DNA from: Augochlora pura
Taxonomy: Eukaryota; Arthropoda; Insecta; Hymenoptera; Halictidae
Direction of reading: 5' to 3'
Assembly (NCBI RefSeq): GCF_028453695.1
Contig: NC_135780.1
Coordinates: forward strand, 1,922,001 to 1,986,000
Length of the DNA: 64,000 nucleotides
A program made the translations under genes and the position numbers. Below the pieces are notes generated by a model. It made no database searches. It saw only the letters and a list, made by a program, of their open reading frames with translations, and was not told the origin of the DNA. Positions within the stretch are counted from its first letter, which is position 1. Every line of letters begins with the position of its first letter. Positions 24,080 through 37,640 of this stretch are shown here, piece after piece.

Positions 24080-27000
24080 CTAAATGTGCTTCTTCTTCTT
24101 CTTTTTCTTCTTTTTATTTCCAATTGCCCCAGTATTATCTTCTACATTCACATTTTCGTCCATCTTTCGCTTACCTACTTCTACCGTATCTTGTTGCACG
24201 GGACATGAGATCTGTGCACCCACTGCGGACACGCTAAATCCTGGGATCTATTTCAACATTATTTTTATCAACAATTGCTTATGCACATTTTATTACCATT
24301 TATTGTGATGTCTATACTCACATGTGGATGAACTAGTTTGAATATTAATTTTTCATGCTGTACATTAGATCTGTCCAAACAAATTTGTACCACAACGGGA
24401 TCAAATGTACGGAATATAGTATTTCCACAAGTTTGAGAATGATCCTCGGCGCTGTATTGAAACGACACATTTGCTTCTTTATTGTCCTTTAAGTACAATG
24501 TTCCTTCTAAACCGTATTTCGGTATCAGCACTTGCAATGCGTTCTTTCGTACAAAAAGTATATATCCCTCCTCGTCTTGTATTTTCTCTCGGAAGAACAA
24601 CTACACAAAAAAAGAAATATTATCAATACAAGAATTGAATGACACGGCTAAAAATTGTCTCCAATACGAACATGAGTGTTAAGTGCAACAGATGCACGAC
24701 CAGCATACTGAGCCATTCGTTTTCGATAATTCATATGATGACAGAGCTCATGATTTTTCTTTTTCTCTAATAATTCGGGATAAGTAGCGTCAACTCCTAT
24801 GCAAACTGCCAGTAAACGGTGAACTATGACGTCTGCATATCTACATATTAAACGATGGCATATTAATTACACTCTATTGATGATAGAAATCATATACTAT
24901 TACCTTCGAATGGGCGACGTAAAATGAGTATAAATAGGGCACGCTAAACCATAATGAAAATATTCGCTCGGTTGGTGCATGCCACTAATGAAGTATACAG
25001 CCTGCATCATGCAACGAGTTGCTAATATTCTTAACATAGTATTAAAATATGGATTGCCTTCTATATGACATTGATCTAATGATTCTGCCAGTTCCTTTCC
25101 GCTGTTAACGTTTATAGTGAAGCCCTATTGGAACAGGATACATTAATATTTATGTCATATACGTAATGCTTATAATCTATTATTATTCTAATGAAGTTTT
25201 TATACCTGATTTTTTCCAGCTTTTATTAGAGGCTCGAAATTAGCAAGCGGTGGTTCTGGATGTCTTCTCAACAAGGCGCATTCCGGAAATTCTGCAAGTA
25301 TTCTTGTAGCAACCGCGATGTTTGCAAGTAACATGAACTCTTCAATCATGGAATTTGTTTCTTTTAATTTCTTTGCTTCCACGTCAATAGGATCGTGAGT
25401 TTCGTCGTCAATTTGGAAACGAATTTCTGGTGAAGCTAGTACCAATGCACTACACAACAAAAATTCAGCTATTAGTATATAATTTATATACCTTAAAGAG
25501 TGGTTCACAATATATGTACCCCTTTTCTAAACGTCTCAGTTTTAACTTCTTCGCCAGATTGTTGAGATTCCTCAGTGACTGTGCAATTACGTCTTGCTGA
25601 GCAAGGTCGTCTATTTTCAATTGTGCCTGGTCGTAAGTCATGGCTGATCGTGAACGAATTACAGATTTGCAATATCTGGTGTTAACTATATTTGCATCTT
25701 TGTCCATTTCCCATATGCAAGAGAATGCAAACCTGTCTTCGTCTCCTCTCAGGGAACACAAATTTGAACTAAGCAGTTCTGTAAACCATATTTCGTCTGT
25801 TATCTTATTGAAACACCATTTTTATAAGCTGTAAATAAATTCGTCTAGTAATCACCTGGAAGCATATGAATCCTCGTATCAACCAAATACACAGTCGTAC
25901 TTCGCAGAGCAGCTTCTTTGTCCAAAGCTGTACCAGGTCTAAGAAAGTGTGTTACATCAGCGATATGTACACCAACTTCAAAATTACCATTCGCTAATGG
26001 TTTACAATGGAGCGCATCGTCAATATCCGTACATCCTGGAGGATCGACCGAGCATATATCTAAATACCTGAGGTCTTCCCTTTGTACCATGTCCTGAGTA
26101 TTGTTAAATAATGTGTTTAGTTTGTGCAACTACTTTGACAAGTAGTTCTCGACTTATTGATATACATACAGCTTCAGTAATGCACCAAGGCATTTTAGGA
26201 AGTGAGCTAAGAACTGCATCAGAAAATCGACTATGCGGAACATCATGTTCTAAAAGAATGACTTCGTTCTCAGTCACTTTGTTTCCTATTTCGCCTAAAG
26301 CACGAACGAAATGACCCAGAGGGTATCTAGAGTTACGCGGCCATGAATCAATTGCGACTATAATTCTCTGTTTCCTCAACAATTCGTACTGCCTAGTCTC
26401 GATTCGAATTTTCGGTATTTTTCGTTCAGCTGGGACGAACAAGTGTTTCACATTCTAGTGAAAAATTAATAAGGTTATGAGATACAACTATATAGTATGC
26501 ACACCAAATTTTTGGGTTAATTATTAGAACTTCAAACTGTTTACCCCTTCGATATTAGATGGTTGCAATATCCCACAATACTGTCTCCAGTTTCTTCTAA
26601 TTATACCAATAATTTTTCCAGTAGGTGTCTTTTCCATTTTGTTGGTATTGACAAATTTGTCTAATACTTTTTCAGTTTCTAGAACATCGTCTACATCTGC
26701 CTCTACTTCATCTTGGAGAATAATATCACTGGGGGATGACCAATATTCCTCTGCTAAAAGCTCAATTGCAACTGTGTCACCATCAACAGCTCTATTCAGA
26801 TTACTTCGACCTTGAATAAGAATCTAAGAACAAATATATATAATAATTTATATCCGTATTTAGACGTCACAAGTAATATAGGCAGCAATCAAGTACCTAC
26901 AGATTTTTCTCTCCCTTCTGTCTTCACATATCCTTCAAGAAAATTTTCTCTTGAGACTGTAAATGTTCCTTGCAGAAATTTCCCACTTTTTATACCATCA

Positions 27001-28049
27001 TGCAGTTGAACTGGAGTAAGATGACATGGAAAAAATGGTTTACTGTTATTCTCTACACCATAATTGCGTTTACATAATTTATCTGCTAGCAGGCTTGAAT
27101 TTTCTAATGACAGTACATAGTCCTCCACTGGAAAAAAAATTAACATACATAAATAAGAATGATATTTGAAACTATTCATAATGATGAATTTAATATGAAG
27201 AAATATTACTCGATAAGACCGGTATTCCCTCTTTCTCTGCCAATTCTCTATTATTTGCATCATCTGTTAATAGCACAGTTTTAATAGTACAATTAATAGC
27301 AGCTAAGTGAGTATTGTACCACTTTGTTGCAACACGAATTGCTCTGTCATTTCTGTCATTCATGCTCTCACCAGGACGACGTTCAATGTATGTTTCTCTG
27401 CTCAAAAGAAATAAATTATAATGACTTTGAAAATCACTTTTGACTATAGTTAATATATTATGTATATAATATATCTTACATACTTATGGTGTTCGTTAAC
27501 AAATACATAAAATTTTCTGCGTGTTTCACTAATAATAGCTTTTAACTTTTTAAATGCAGTGGAACTTTTATGTTTGACTTCCTCCAATACCGTTTGCAAA
27601 ATTATAACATTACAAAGAACATCTTCTTCCAAAATGTCAATCTATAGCCAAAAAATGATTATGTTATGATTATTATTACAAATTAATTCTAAATGTTATC
27701 AATATTTTACATAATCTATACTCACCTGATCTAAAACAACATTAGTATCTAATAAAAGATAATACGGTTGCATGATTTTAGTACTTTTTACACTGGAATC
27801 ATCATCGTCTAAAATAATATTTTTGTTTCTGTGCAAGCATTTATCGCAAGCAAGAAATCCGCAATGAATGTCATCACGAAGATAATGTTCACGAACAGTC
27901 TAAACAAAATAGAAATAAATATATCCATTTGAGTTCTTTAATTATTTATGCTTAATTTAAGTTCGTCAAGTACTTGTCTAGTGTTTGTTACTTACTTTAA
28001 AGACATTGCCGCTTTTGGTTTTGCGGAAGAAAACTTTCGTTGTTAACAT
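24080..28049 (-). CDS. DIS3: Exosome complex exonuclease RRP44 / DIS3
   Basis: Catalytic subunit of the RNA exosome, a 3'-5' exonuclease with a PIN endonuclease. Exons (minus): 28049-27996, 27899-27726, 27641-27484, 27397-27210, 27127-26901, 26823-26545, 26454-26170, 26093-25856, 25778-25520, 25449-25206, 25124-24904, 24840-24672, 24600-24322, 24247-24080. They total 2943 nt, 980 residues, normal for DIS3. In order: a CR3 cysteine motif (C31, C36, C39); a PIN domain with acidic residues D69, E97 and D146 plus D174/D175; cold-shock domains; an RNB domain with DPPGCTDIDDA carrying D472, D478, D480 and D481; then HFTSPIRRYADVIVHR and a C-terminal S1 domain. Both active sites appear intact. The protein ends in an unusual run of nine lysines before HI-stop. 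One donor (24671) is GTTCGT, weak but required for NTHLFFREK continuity. Confidence 0.97.
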
Positions 28050-28780
28050 CTTTTTTTTATCACACAACAAAAGCTTAAGTAATAATACACTGATTCTCTT
28101 TGAAAGAATAAGAAATGTTTATTATTTTTCGTATGTCAACATATCTATCACAAATCGTGTAACACTACTACACGTGGATCGTATCTCCGTGATGTAGATT
28201 GATGTAGATACATACATATGTTCAGTATAGTACATAATTGTTACTACAACGCCACCAATGTTAAAAATGAGAAAGTAAAGCAGGGAAGAGCGGGTTATTC
28301 AAATCAATACTATATTTTATAGATTAACAAGTTCTCATCCACTCCATAAACCAATTTGTAACACCACTCGTGTTTGGGAGACGAACTAATAATAAGAGAG
28401 GGAAATTTGAGTCTGTATTAACAAAATATCCAGACATTTTAGACGTAATAAAACAAGTTGGAAAGAATGCTTAAAATATAAAATATAATTTAATACTCTT
28501 AAAATATAATTTTGAAAGAAAGTTTTTCATATTTAAAATTCAAATTCTTGGATAGGACTCTGTGAATACAACGAATGGTAAAATAAATCTTTTTTAATAG
28601 ATATATGCGAATATTGTGTCTATCTTTATTTTAAAAAAGTGAACAGTACTTTTATTGTTTCAAAAGGTACAAAATCTATAAACCGTATATGTATATCGCT
28701 TAGACCAAATATAATAAGGTATGTGCATACTGTCGTATATCATACACACTATAAACATAGATCATAAAAGCCAGTATAGG
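28050..28780. promoter_or_regulatory. Divergent intergenic region between DIS3 and Ihog-like gene
   Basis: About 0.7 kb separates the DIS3 start codon (-) from a GC-rich block with exon-like character (+). It is AT-rich and probably contains both promoters. No specific element can be named with confidence. Confidence 0.35.
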
Positions 28781-29098
28781 GACCTCCGCCTTCGCTAGTG
28801 ACTTTCCGGCAGCAGGAGTGGGGCGAACAACTGCATACTTTATCGCGGTTCAAAACCTGTCGGTCTACATTCCAGTGTGCTGGTCTTGTACGCTGGTAGA
28901 CGCCAAGCGTCGTGTTCTATAGGAAATCGAATCGATCGAACCTTCCGACGATCGGCGGAAAGAAAAATGGAGTGATTCACCGAAAGAAGATTGCAGGAAC
29001 TGCTCGTTCATCTCCGAAAGGAGCATCAGTAACGAGTTCACGGGTATCCCAAAAGATCTGGAACGGAAGGATCGTACAGGCGGATCGAAGGCAAAAGG
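28780..29098 (+). other. Probable noncoding first exon of Ihog-like gene
   Basis: A GC-rich block ends in a consensus splice donor (AAAAGG|GTAAGTGTG at 29099) on the plus strand, with no long open frame. The next plus-strand exon with a good acceptor is the start-codon exon of the Ihog-like gene at 32473, so this is most simply its 5' UTR exon. The 5' boundary is approximate and the link is inference. Confidence 0.4.
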
Positions 29099-32000
29099 GT
29101 AAGTGTGTTCCTGACACAACACATTATTCTAAATCAGTATCTCCGATTTCTGTCGTTTCCTATATCAATTTTGCGTTTTGTAAAATAACACATTCGAAAT
29201 CGTAATCGGGAACAGAACTGTGCGTCCGACGGGAGTGCTTATCGGCGGAAAGATTTGCTTATGGTGTCGCGGTGTAAGATCACCTGCCGGAAGGGGTGAG
29301 CCACTGGTATTTTCGTTAAAATTTGAGCGACCGGTGTATCGGTCGTGCATTGGGAAATCTCCCGCGAGAAATTTTACTGGATCTTTCAAATCCGAACAAT
29401 CGACGAAATCGTCGTTCGGATAATACCGCGCTGCTCAATGCGCCTGCGTTCCGACGTATGGTATGCATGTTACATGCTTTTTGATTAAACTTTGATAAAC
29501 GCGTCAACGGTTCGAGCTGTCATCTTTCCGACTACTAGAGCTCGAGCGATTGTTATTCATGTGCGACCGCATACAGGCGGCGATGGTGCCGTGGGAATAA
29601 CAGGCATCGAGAAATAAATATTAAAAACAAAAGAAACAATAGTAATTACAGTTATGGTTTCTCTGAAATGGAATGGTGATGGCAGTAACATAAGTGGCAG
29701 CTATGGGGAAGCAGATTAAAATAGTGTATGACACATATACGGCTAAATATTCTTCGCTCGTTTTGCCTAAGCGGTCGCCCTGTGCATACCGAGGAAGAAA
29801 ATTGAGTTAGTCGCAGTTGGGTTCGTATCGAACGCAACGATACAAAACCAACGAAAACCGTTCACGTGATTAATCAGCGATCGGCTGAGAGGAAGGGTCC
29901 ACTTCTCTTGGACCTGCACGATCAATGGGAACCCGATCTTCCTGGTTCCTGTTTGTCACGTGTAACGGAACACTACACTTTACCCGTGCACGAAATTAAT
30001 GTCAATTTAATTCCTGCAGTATAATGCGTCTCCAGGAAGGTCCGTGAGATTGAGAACCAAAGATCCGAACATCTAATCACCTTGAAATTGAAAGAAATTA
30101 CACAAGCACGGTGTTAAATTATCTTGATACGTTTATCGTAAATAAACATTTGCAATCTGATTTATTTGAAAAAATAAATATATGTTCGAATATTCTTTTC
30201 AAACATATACGAACGTGAAAGAGATTTTATCCACCGCTGTTGAATTCATTTTGTAGATTGTAGTATAATTTGAGTCCATTGTATAACGACGGATATAATT
30301 AAGATTTATTTCGGAATCTTGGCAGTACGAAAAGTAGTTAGCCATGTGGATTGTATCGTGTGGTATCATAAAAGCAGAGATTGTTCGAGATTTAGCACAC
30401 CGTTACTGTTCCCTCGATCGTCCAGATCTTTCCGCATTTCGGTTGGTAACGACACGGTCAGGTCACGAAATCGGTAACCAGGTTCTCGATCCTGGCTCAG
30501 CGAACAGTAGGTTCATCGACATGTCCTGAAATGATTTAGGAATTCGAGAGACTCTAGTTAAACAACGGTCGCGAATGGAACAACTCTAATTCTCTTTCGT
30601 TCAGCTGTTACAATCAAGACAAGCGTGTGTGCGTAACCCGGGTGGCATTGGTTCGTTCGTAAGGTTAGGTGTGCCGAGGCATCGTTCGAGAGGGCGCGGG
30701 GTGCGGCGGGGGGTTGACAACCACTGCTTTGGAATTCGAGTTCTTTATTTTTATGAGAGGCAACGTCGGAAACCAGCCTCTTTGGGGCCCTTCTCACCTG
30801 TTACATACCAGCGGCATTTATGCTACCATTTAACCAGAAGTTAAGAGTCCTCCCGTACATAAAACACGTTAAACTGCCTTGCGAACGGGCCAAACGTGTG
30901 CTTTTTGTACTCCCCCTCCCCCCATGGATTTCGTCTCCGATGAAAAATGCCCCTTCGCTTCACGACGACAATGACGAATCTTCTCGGACGAATTTCTTTT
31001 TTTGTCGTAACAGACTCGTCATCTTGTCCTAATGAAATTCTTAACCAGCCCGAAAAACTCTTCGAGTCACAAATATTTTTCATGAAAAATATTCAATAAT
31101 TCCTCGAAGTACTTTCGACAGGAAATTTCTGTTATGAAATGAGATCAAGTAAAAACTTGATTGTACCCCAGCTACAGAAAGCAAGTTCCTTCGAGGAAAT
31201 AATAAGTGAAATGTTAAATATAATTTTGTGCCCGATCAAAGAGAGTTCTTAGTAGTGGAGGCAATGTTTCTTAGAGAAAAGAGAATGCGTTTGCGTTAAT
31301 TCCGTGTGGCAGAGTGCCGCGTGGGCGAACATCACGATGTAATACCGTGAATGGATCTGCCTACGTAAGGCGCGTGTGTTAGCCAACAAATAATTTCCAT
31401 CGGACTCGGACACGTCGGTACGGTTTTCTGATCGTCACTTACGATGGTCAGGCGTCGACACGTGGGTGGAAAGCGGTGCGGTGCGCGCAATGATCAACGA
31501 TTTTTGTTGCCGTATATGGTTATTTTTCGTATTGTTATTGTGGCATCTTGATCCCCACCCTGACTTTTTCGCAGTGGTCTTACTTTCTTTGTTCCCCGAT
31601 GTATTTCCAATTTTGTCTTATAGCTGCTACAATTATATTTCCAAGATCTTTACAAGCGTATTGCTTAACGACGAGTTATGATATAGATGTCCACTAGATT
31701 TAAAAAAAAAACATTATGCCTTACATTGGCGTTAAACGTTTAAATAACCAGTATATTTTAAAACGAAATTAGCGTCGTTTTCTAAAAACCGTTAAAGTAT
31801 GAAAACAATTCAGTTACAGGTATTTCCTACTGAGGTCGCATCGGTAGCCCCCTTCTCCCTCCATCTTTCTTTGCGCGCTAAATACAAACTCAATATTATG
31901 CCCAAAGAGCCACTTGAGAGTACATAACTGGATGGAATTTACGGATTTATAATCAAAAATAAATATATTATAAACAAACTGAAAAAATATTTGGATGACA

Positions 32001-32472
32001 TACAATTGTTAAAATGAAGATAATATTGTATTGTAATATATGTAATATGTATCCATTAATATATAGAAAATGTCTACAACACGTTATAAATTGTATGACT
32101 ACTCCAATCGACAGGGCGATTTGCGCACGCGGGAATTTTGAAAACGTGAAGACAAGTTGGGCCAGCGTAAATTACCCGTTTCACCAGGGCGTGATATGCG
32201 TGGTTCCATTAAATATGGTGACGTTTTCGCGCCTCGAAGTCGCCGAGCCACGATATCGTGAAAACTAGAACGAGAATGCGTTCTATTTCCACGTGAACTC
32301 TCTGCCGTTCTAAACTTAAACATGCTTGCCAAGCATTAATTTTAGTGGACTCTTGCTGGTGGCTCTAGTCTCCGCGAATTTCCGTCCCACCCCCGGGCAA
32401 CGAGGTCGGGAAAGCGAACGAGACAAATCAACCGAGTAACGCGTAACGAACTAATCTCTTCCTTCATTCCAG
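29099..32472 (+). other. Long 5' intron or intergenic DNA before Ihog-like gene
   Basis: No coding exon is supported. It contains AT-rich tracts alternating with CpG-rich blocks (29200-29500, 30550-31050, 31300-31500). It is probably the first intron of the Ihog-like gene and may contain regulatory DNA. Confidence 0.4.
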
Positions 32473-32483
32473 AATGTGTCAAG

Positions 32484-35400
32484 ATGCAGACTATGCCATC
32501 CCTGTGTGGCGTCATTGTAATTTTGTTTCACATTCTGGTCAGTTATGCACACGGTGAGTGTTTTCATAAATTTTTTTTATGCTTTTAATGGTGTCTTGAC
32601 CAAGGATAAGACGGAATGCTTTTGATTTAAACGGATTATTCATCGATGATCCTTTTTTTACAGAACAAAGGCAAGATTCGGGCATGTCCTTTACTCGGCA
32701 TCCTCAACCTCTGGATGCACCATTGGGCGACGAAGTGAACTTTGAGTGCAATCTAAACCTTCCTGCAGAACGTTTTGCTTGGCGTCATAGACGGTTGAAC
32801 TCAGACAAATGGGTTCCAGTTCCTCACACACCTAGTTATGGTGGTAAAACGTCCAGACATGTAGTGAACTTCGATGACGAATCAAAAGCCGGGGACTACC
32901 GGTGCATAGCTTTCTATGGCAAGTCCGGGCCTCATTTTTCTTACTCTCACAACTTCTCCGCACGTCAACTGATTTTTATTTGTCGTTGTAGGCACCAGTT
33001 TAGGATTGGCTTCTGATCCAGCAAGATTGACGCTTGCAAATCTGCAGAAGTTCACCGACAAGAACGACGTCGTCATACACGTTGCAGCAGGAAACACAAT
33101 ACCTATAACATGTCCCGTCCCTTACTCAGCACCAGAAGCTATAGTACAGTTCTACAAAGACAACAGTCTCATACCGAATGTCAATGGGAAAACCATGATC
33201 CTTGAAAATGCTAAAGCATCGGATAGCGGAAACTATCACTGCACAGCTAGCAATTATATTACTGGGCAGTTTTTCACCAGCAATCATAAAACTATTTTAA
33301 ACGTACAATCTAATCCTACTTTCCAAACGCCGTACTTCATTAAACAGCCGCAAACCGAATACAAGGTTCTGCGGGGAAAGAATGTCACTTTGGAGTGTTT
33401 CGGTGCCGGTTACCCGGTGCCTTCTGTTACGTGGAGTAGATTGAGTAGTCCATTGCCAATGAACTCAGTAAAAACTGTCATGGGTTTAACGATAATGAAC
33501 GTGCAACCGACAGATAGAGGAGAGTACGACTGTATGTGGAGCAGTAAAAGTGGACATATAAAGTCTGTAATCATATTGAAAGTAATGGAGCCGCCGAAGA
33601 TCATCAAACCACCAAAGGCGTCCACGTTCTCCGAAGGTGGGGAATTGGAGCTTTCCTGCTCGGTAACCGGAGAACCACATCCAAAAGTAGAATGGCTGAT
33701 CAATGGAGAATCTCTGACGCCAAATGATAATCTAGAGATTAAAGGCACCACTCTCGTTATCTCGGAAGTTGAGAAAAAACATGCTGGCATAGTTCAGTGT
33801 GCTGCGAGCAACGATTACGGTTCAGATTCTGGCGACAATTTATTAAGGGTCAACCCGAAACAACATATTGGTACGACTGAATCGCGACCAGATTATGGGA
33901 TTCCTAATTCAAGGCACAAGCACACGAGGGGAGGAGGTAGAAGGAGAAGTAAAGATGGGAAGCGCAAAGGCACTGGTAATTTGCAATATTTAGTTTAGAA
34001 GAGTAAAACGTATCAATGTTCCTGAATGTGTTTTTTGAATTTTTAGCCGTTTTGGTACCGCCGAATCAACCTAATGTCACGAGACTATCAGATGTGTCCG
34101 TGATGGTAAGATGGTCTGTACCTTCGGACACAGGATTACCGATTCAATTTTTCAAAGTTCAGTATCGGGAGCTTGGACCGAAAATAAATGGCAAGCCAGG
34201 GAAGTGGAATACCGCAAACTCAGAGATACCGACTCATGTGAGATCATTCGAGGTCTCTGAACTGCAACCTGATCATACGTACCGGTTCAGGATCGCTGCA
34301 GTTTATTCAAACAATGATAATAAACTCAGCCCGAATTCGGTTCGCTTTCATTTGAACAAAGTTGGCGGGTTCGAGAGCAACAAAATGCCCATACCATTGT
34401 TAACGAACACTGAAGCTTTGAGCCCACATGAAGTGTTGCTTATTTGGCAAAATCCGGATAAATCAACAGAAATTGATGGCTATTATGTGTACCATCGAGC
34501 TTCGACTTTTGCTGGGGATTATGTAAAGACTACTGTCGAAGGAAAGGACTCTTTCAATATAACTATATCCCATTTGCAACCCGATACAACGTACGAGTTC
34601 AAGGTACAGAGTTTCTCAGTGGACGCTGCGTCGGAATTCTCGCAGATTCTTCGACAGAAGACGAAGAAGCCAGTTGTAGAGCACCATGAGAATGATAATC
34701 GTAACGATCACGGCAGCAATCTGACGTTAGACAGTCGGGTAAGGCCTGCGGACGATAGAAATGCGAACATGTATGCAATAATAGGTGGGGTCCTTGGCGG
34801 ATCAACTCTACTAGGTGGTCTAACTGCAGTAGCGGTAGTGTACAAGAGGACTAAACACAAACAGAGTCGGGAATCTTCGCAGAGCGAAGGTGACCATAAT
34901 TTCTGATACTAGTAATAAGCGAAACAAGGATGCAGGCTTTATAAAATCTAATTCTGTTCTTCAGGAAAACCTATTACAAATGGAAGAGTAATGAACGGTG
35001 GAGTCACCGACTCGAAAATAAATATAACGTCAAACCCGCTCGCTGGTCTCGACACATCAGAAGATATAATACAGCCTAAGGTCGGTATTTGTAAGTAGCA
35101 ATATCAATAATTGTTGCTCTGTCTCAGAGGAAAAGAATGACTGAAGGCTGTGCCGATTTTATGAAAAAGAAAAAGAGACATGTTACTCTGATTTCGCCTA
35201 AAAGAGATATATAATTCAGTTTCCGTTGTCTAAAGTCATTCGACTTTTCTCTCACAGTCAGAAGTACATTAGGCGAACGTAAACACAATTTTAGTCGCGT
35301 ACGTGTCCACTGTGTGCGCCTACGATGTTTGTACTGAAAACATTCGTATAGTTCTGTGTGTATGTGTGCGTGTTCTGTGGAGTTGGAACACAATGCAGAG

Positions 35401-36121
35401 TTTGATAAGTATCCGATGAAATAAATACGATGAATGTAGTTCTCAGAGTCGCTGCAACTTCTTACATGGTGTAATACATGGTGTTAAGTTCGAGTCATAA
35501 ATTTATTTAGTATTTGGTTTTAGTCTCTAGGATTGTAGTATATACATCCATATTGTGTTGCAGTTAAACGAACTTCATTGTGTTCCAACGGTACGCCTTA
35601 AAGTTTGGCACGTTCACCTCTGCGGTGCTTCGGCCCCCCGTTCTATTTTAAAGCGAACCTCTATTTTATTTTATTTTTTTTCTTACGCACTATCCGCACG
35701 CGACTGCATCTATGTATTTACATTGGACTAACGTGTTTCTGCTTTCAGACTATTCGATATTAAGGAGACTAGTCTTTCCTAGCTTTAGCATTGATCGCGT
35801 GTGCTGCTACTTTAATTCTACTTGCTCTCTGCACTCTTCTCTGGAGCCGCTTTTCTTTTGTTTTTCTTCCGAGCACCGCACACGTACGTTATCCCCACAA
35901 AACTCGCTCCCTTCGAGCTGATCTGAAAGAAGCGAACGAACACGCATGTTTCTAAACAGAGCGGACAACAGTCGCCGATGGAAATGGCCTCGTTTCTAAA
36001 CGGGCAAAACAACAACAGCAACAACCATAACAACAGTGACACAGCTGGAACTGACGTGAACACATCGTATACTGAGCCCGCTCTGCTCCAGGGATCACTG
36101 CCTATCGAACAACCTCTGTGA
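32484..36121 (+). CDS. ihog: Interference hedgehog (Ihog/Boi) family Hedgehog co-receptor
   Basis: A cell-surface protein that binds Hedgehog and supports Patched signalling in insects. Exons: 32484-32553, 32664-32918, 32992-33975, 34047-34889, 34965-35080, 35960-36121, totalling 2430 nt or 809 residues. Residues 1-22 form a signal peptide. Four Ig domains follow: Ig1 cysteines C52 and C104; Ig2 ITCPVP to YHCTAS; Ig3 LECFGAGYP to YDCMW; Ig4 LSCSVTGEP to VQCAAS. Then come a basic linker (GGGRRRSK), two FN3 domains (about 440-645), one membrane helix at about 680-702, and a short cytoplasmic tail containing NITSNPLAGLD. Four Ig plus two FN3 plus one helix is the Ihog/Boi layout. The intron after 32918 is GC-AG. 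The junction at 35080 has a competing donor. Whether it is the ihog or boi orthologue cannot be decided from sequence alone. Confidence 0.92.
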
Positions 36122-37640
36122 AACCAGTTATCGTGCCAGGATTTATTTTCCAATTTTAACGTAGAATATAATATTCTTCATTTTAACGCATTGAAGAAAG
36201 CGACAGCGATGCTTCTTTTAGTGAGACTTTTAAACTTGTAGATCTTAGGTGTCATCAAGTTCAGTGAACAAACCGTAAGACATGTACAGGGTGTCGTAAT
36301 AGGTATGCTCACATACTTGGATTTAATTACCGGACAAGTGTTCGTCCAGTAGTTTTATTTTGATTCAAGTTCTACGTATTTCCTTTGCGCATGATGCCTT
36401 TTAGTTAAGCTCAAAGTAGTATAAGGGAATCAGCGTTCAACCATGAAGTGCGTATCTTAAAATTATTAATGTACCTGTTCGACGAAATTTTCTTCCTGTT
36501 CGATGTTGCTGTTCATTACGCACTTTATGGTCGACAATTAATCAAGGAATTTATGTGTAAGTCAGCTTATGCGCGCATAGATAGCTCCTAGAATCGCGCG
36601 AGCTCAGAACTGAATCAATTCTTTTACTTTTTTCTTTTTAGCGAGGGAAGTGTTTCTCTCACTCATCGCATTCGTATAGGTTTTATATTAATTTTACACC
36701 AGGCAGCTTTTAAAGTTATCTTTGTTTCCTAATTTAAATTAACTAGCGTTCACGGTTTTGTAAATACGCGATTTATTGATAGTTAGGTCGAGTTTAGACG
36801 CGAATGAAATTGTGCCTGATAAGAAAAAGAAAAGGTAGCTGTGCTATGTATTTTATATTGTACGTCCACTATTTTTGATAGTTCTCAATGGTATCGAAAC
36901 TTTTGGTTGCTCTTTTCAATCGCTGACTTCACACCGCTTGTATTCAATGTTCGTCGTATCGTTAGCAGCGAAATCGGCAGCATTACCTTGATCAAACTAC
37001 TATATACTTTACATTAGAAAGAATCTGACACGAATTCCTAGTACATACGTTACTAACAGTATTTGTTACGTAATGCTACGAATAACTTATAATAGCAGTA
37101 TTTCTACTAGCTTCGAGTTAGATGCAATAATTTTTTAGTGATCGTTGTTTTATTCCTGACGGTAATCAAGCTTTACGATGATTCTTGTGACTAAAAATTC
37201 GTAAAACTGCTCAAGGTTTTACGACCTGTTGAAATTTCGATATCAGACAACGAAAAAACAACTAAGTTTTGTAAATAAGTATTTGTAAAATTTTATGATG
37301 CTACTTCTTTATATATACTTATATCAAGAATATTTATACATACACATATATACATCTATGTGTATTTTTAACTTAAAGTTAATTATTTAAAACTTTTATA
37401 CTTTTTAAAATTAATTATATATATAATGATCCATGCTGCCAAGATAAGATAGCACTTTGTGAACGAGAGGAAGAAACAATTTTGTATATATTAGGATGGT
37501 TCAGATATTATGCAGAAGCATACGTGCCTTACTTCTTGCCTCTACGAAATAATGTTAAGATTGATTATTTATATACACGTATGTATGTATATCAACATTT
37601 TATGTACTTAACATTTTTTAATAAACATATCATGAAAATC
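36122..37640 (+). other. Probable 3' UTR of Ihog-like gene
   Basis: AT-rich noncoding DNA follows the stop codon up to a poly(A) signal at 37620-37625 (AATAAA). No coding feature is seen. The long UTR is inferred from lack of a clear earlier signal. Confidence 0.4.
37620..37625 (+). terminator. Candidate poly(A) signal, Ihog-like gene
   Basis: AATAAA in AT-rich DNA 1.5 kb after the stop codon, before the next gene. Confidence 0.35.
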
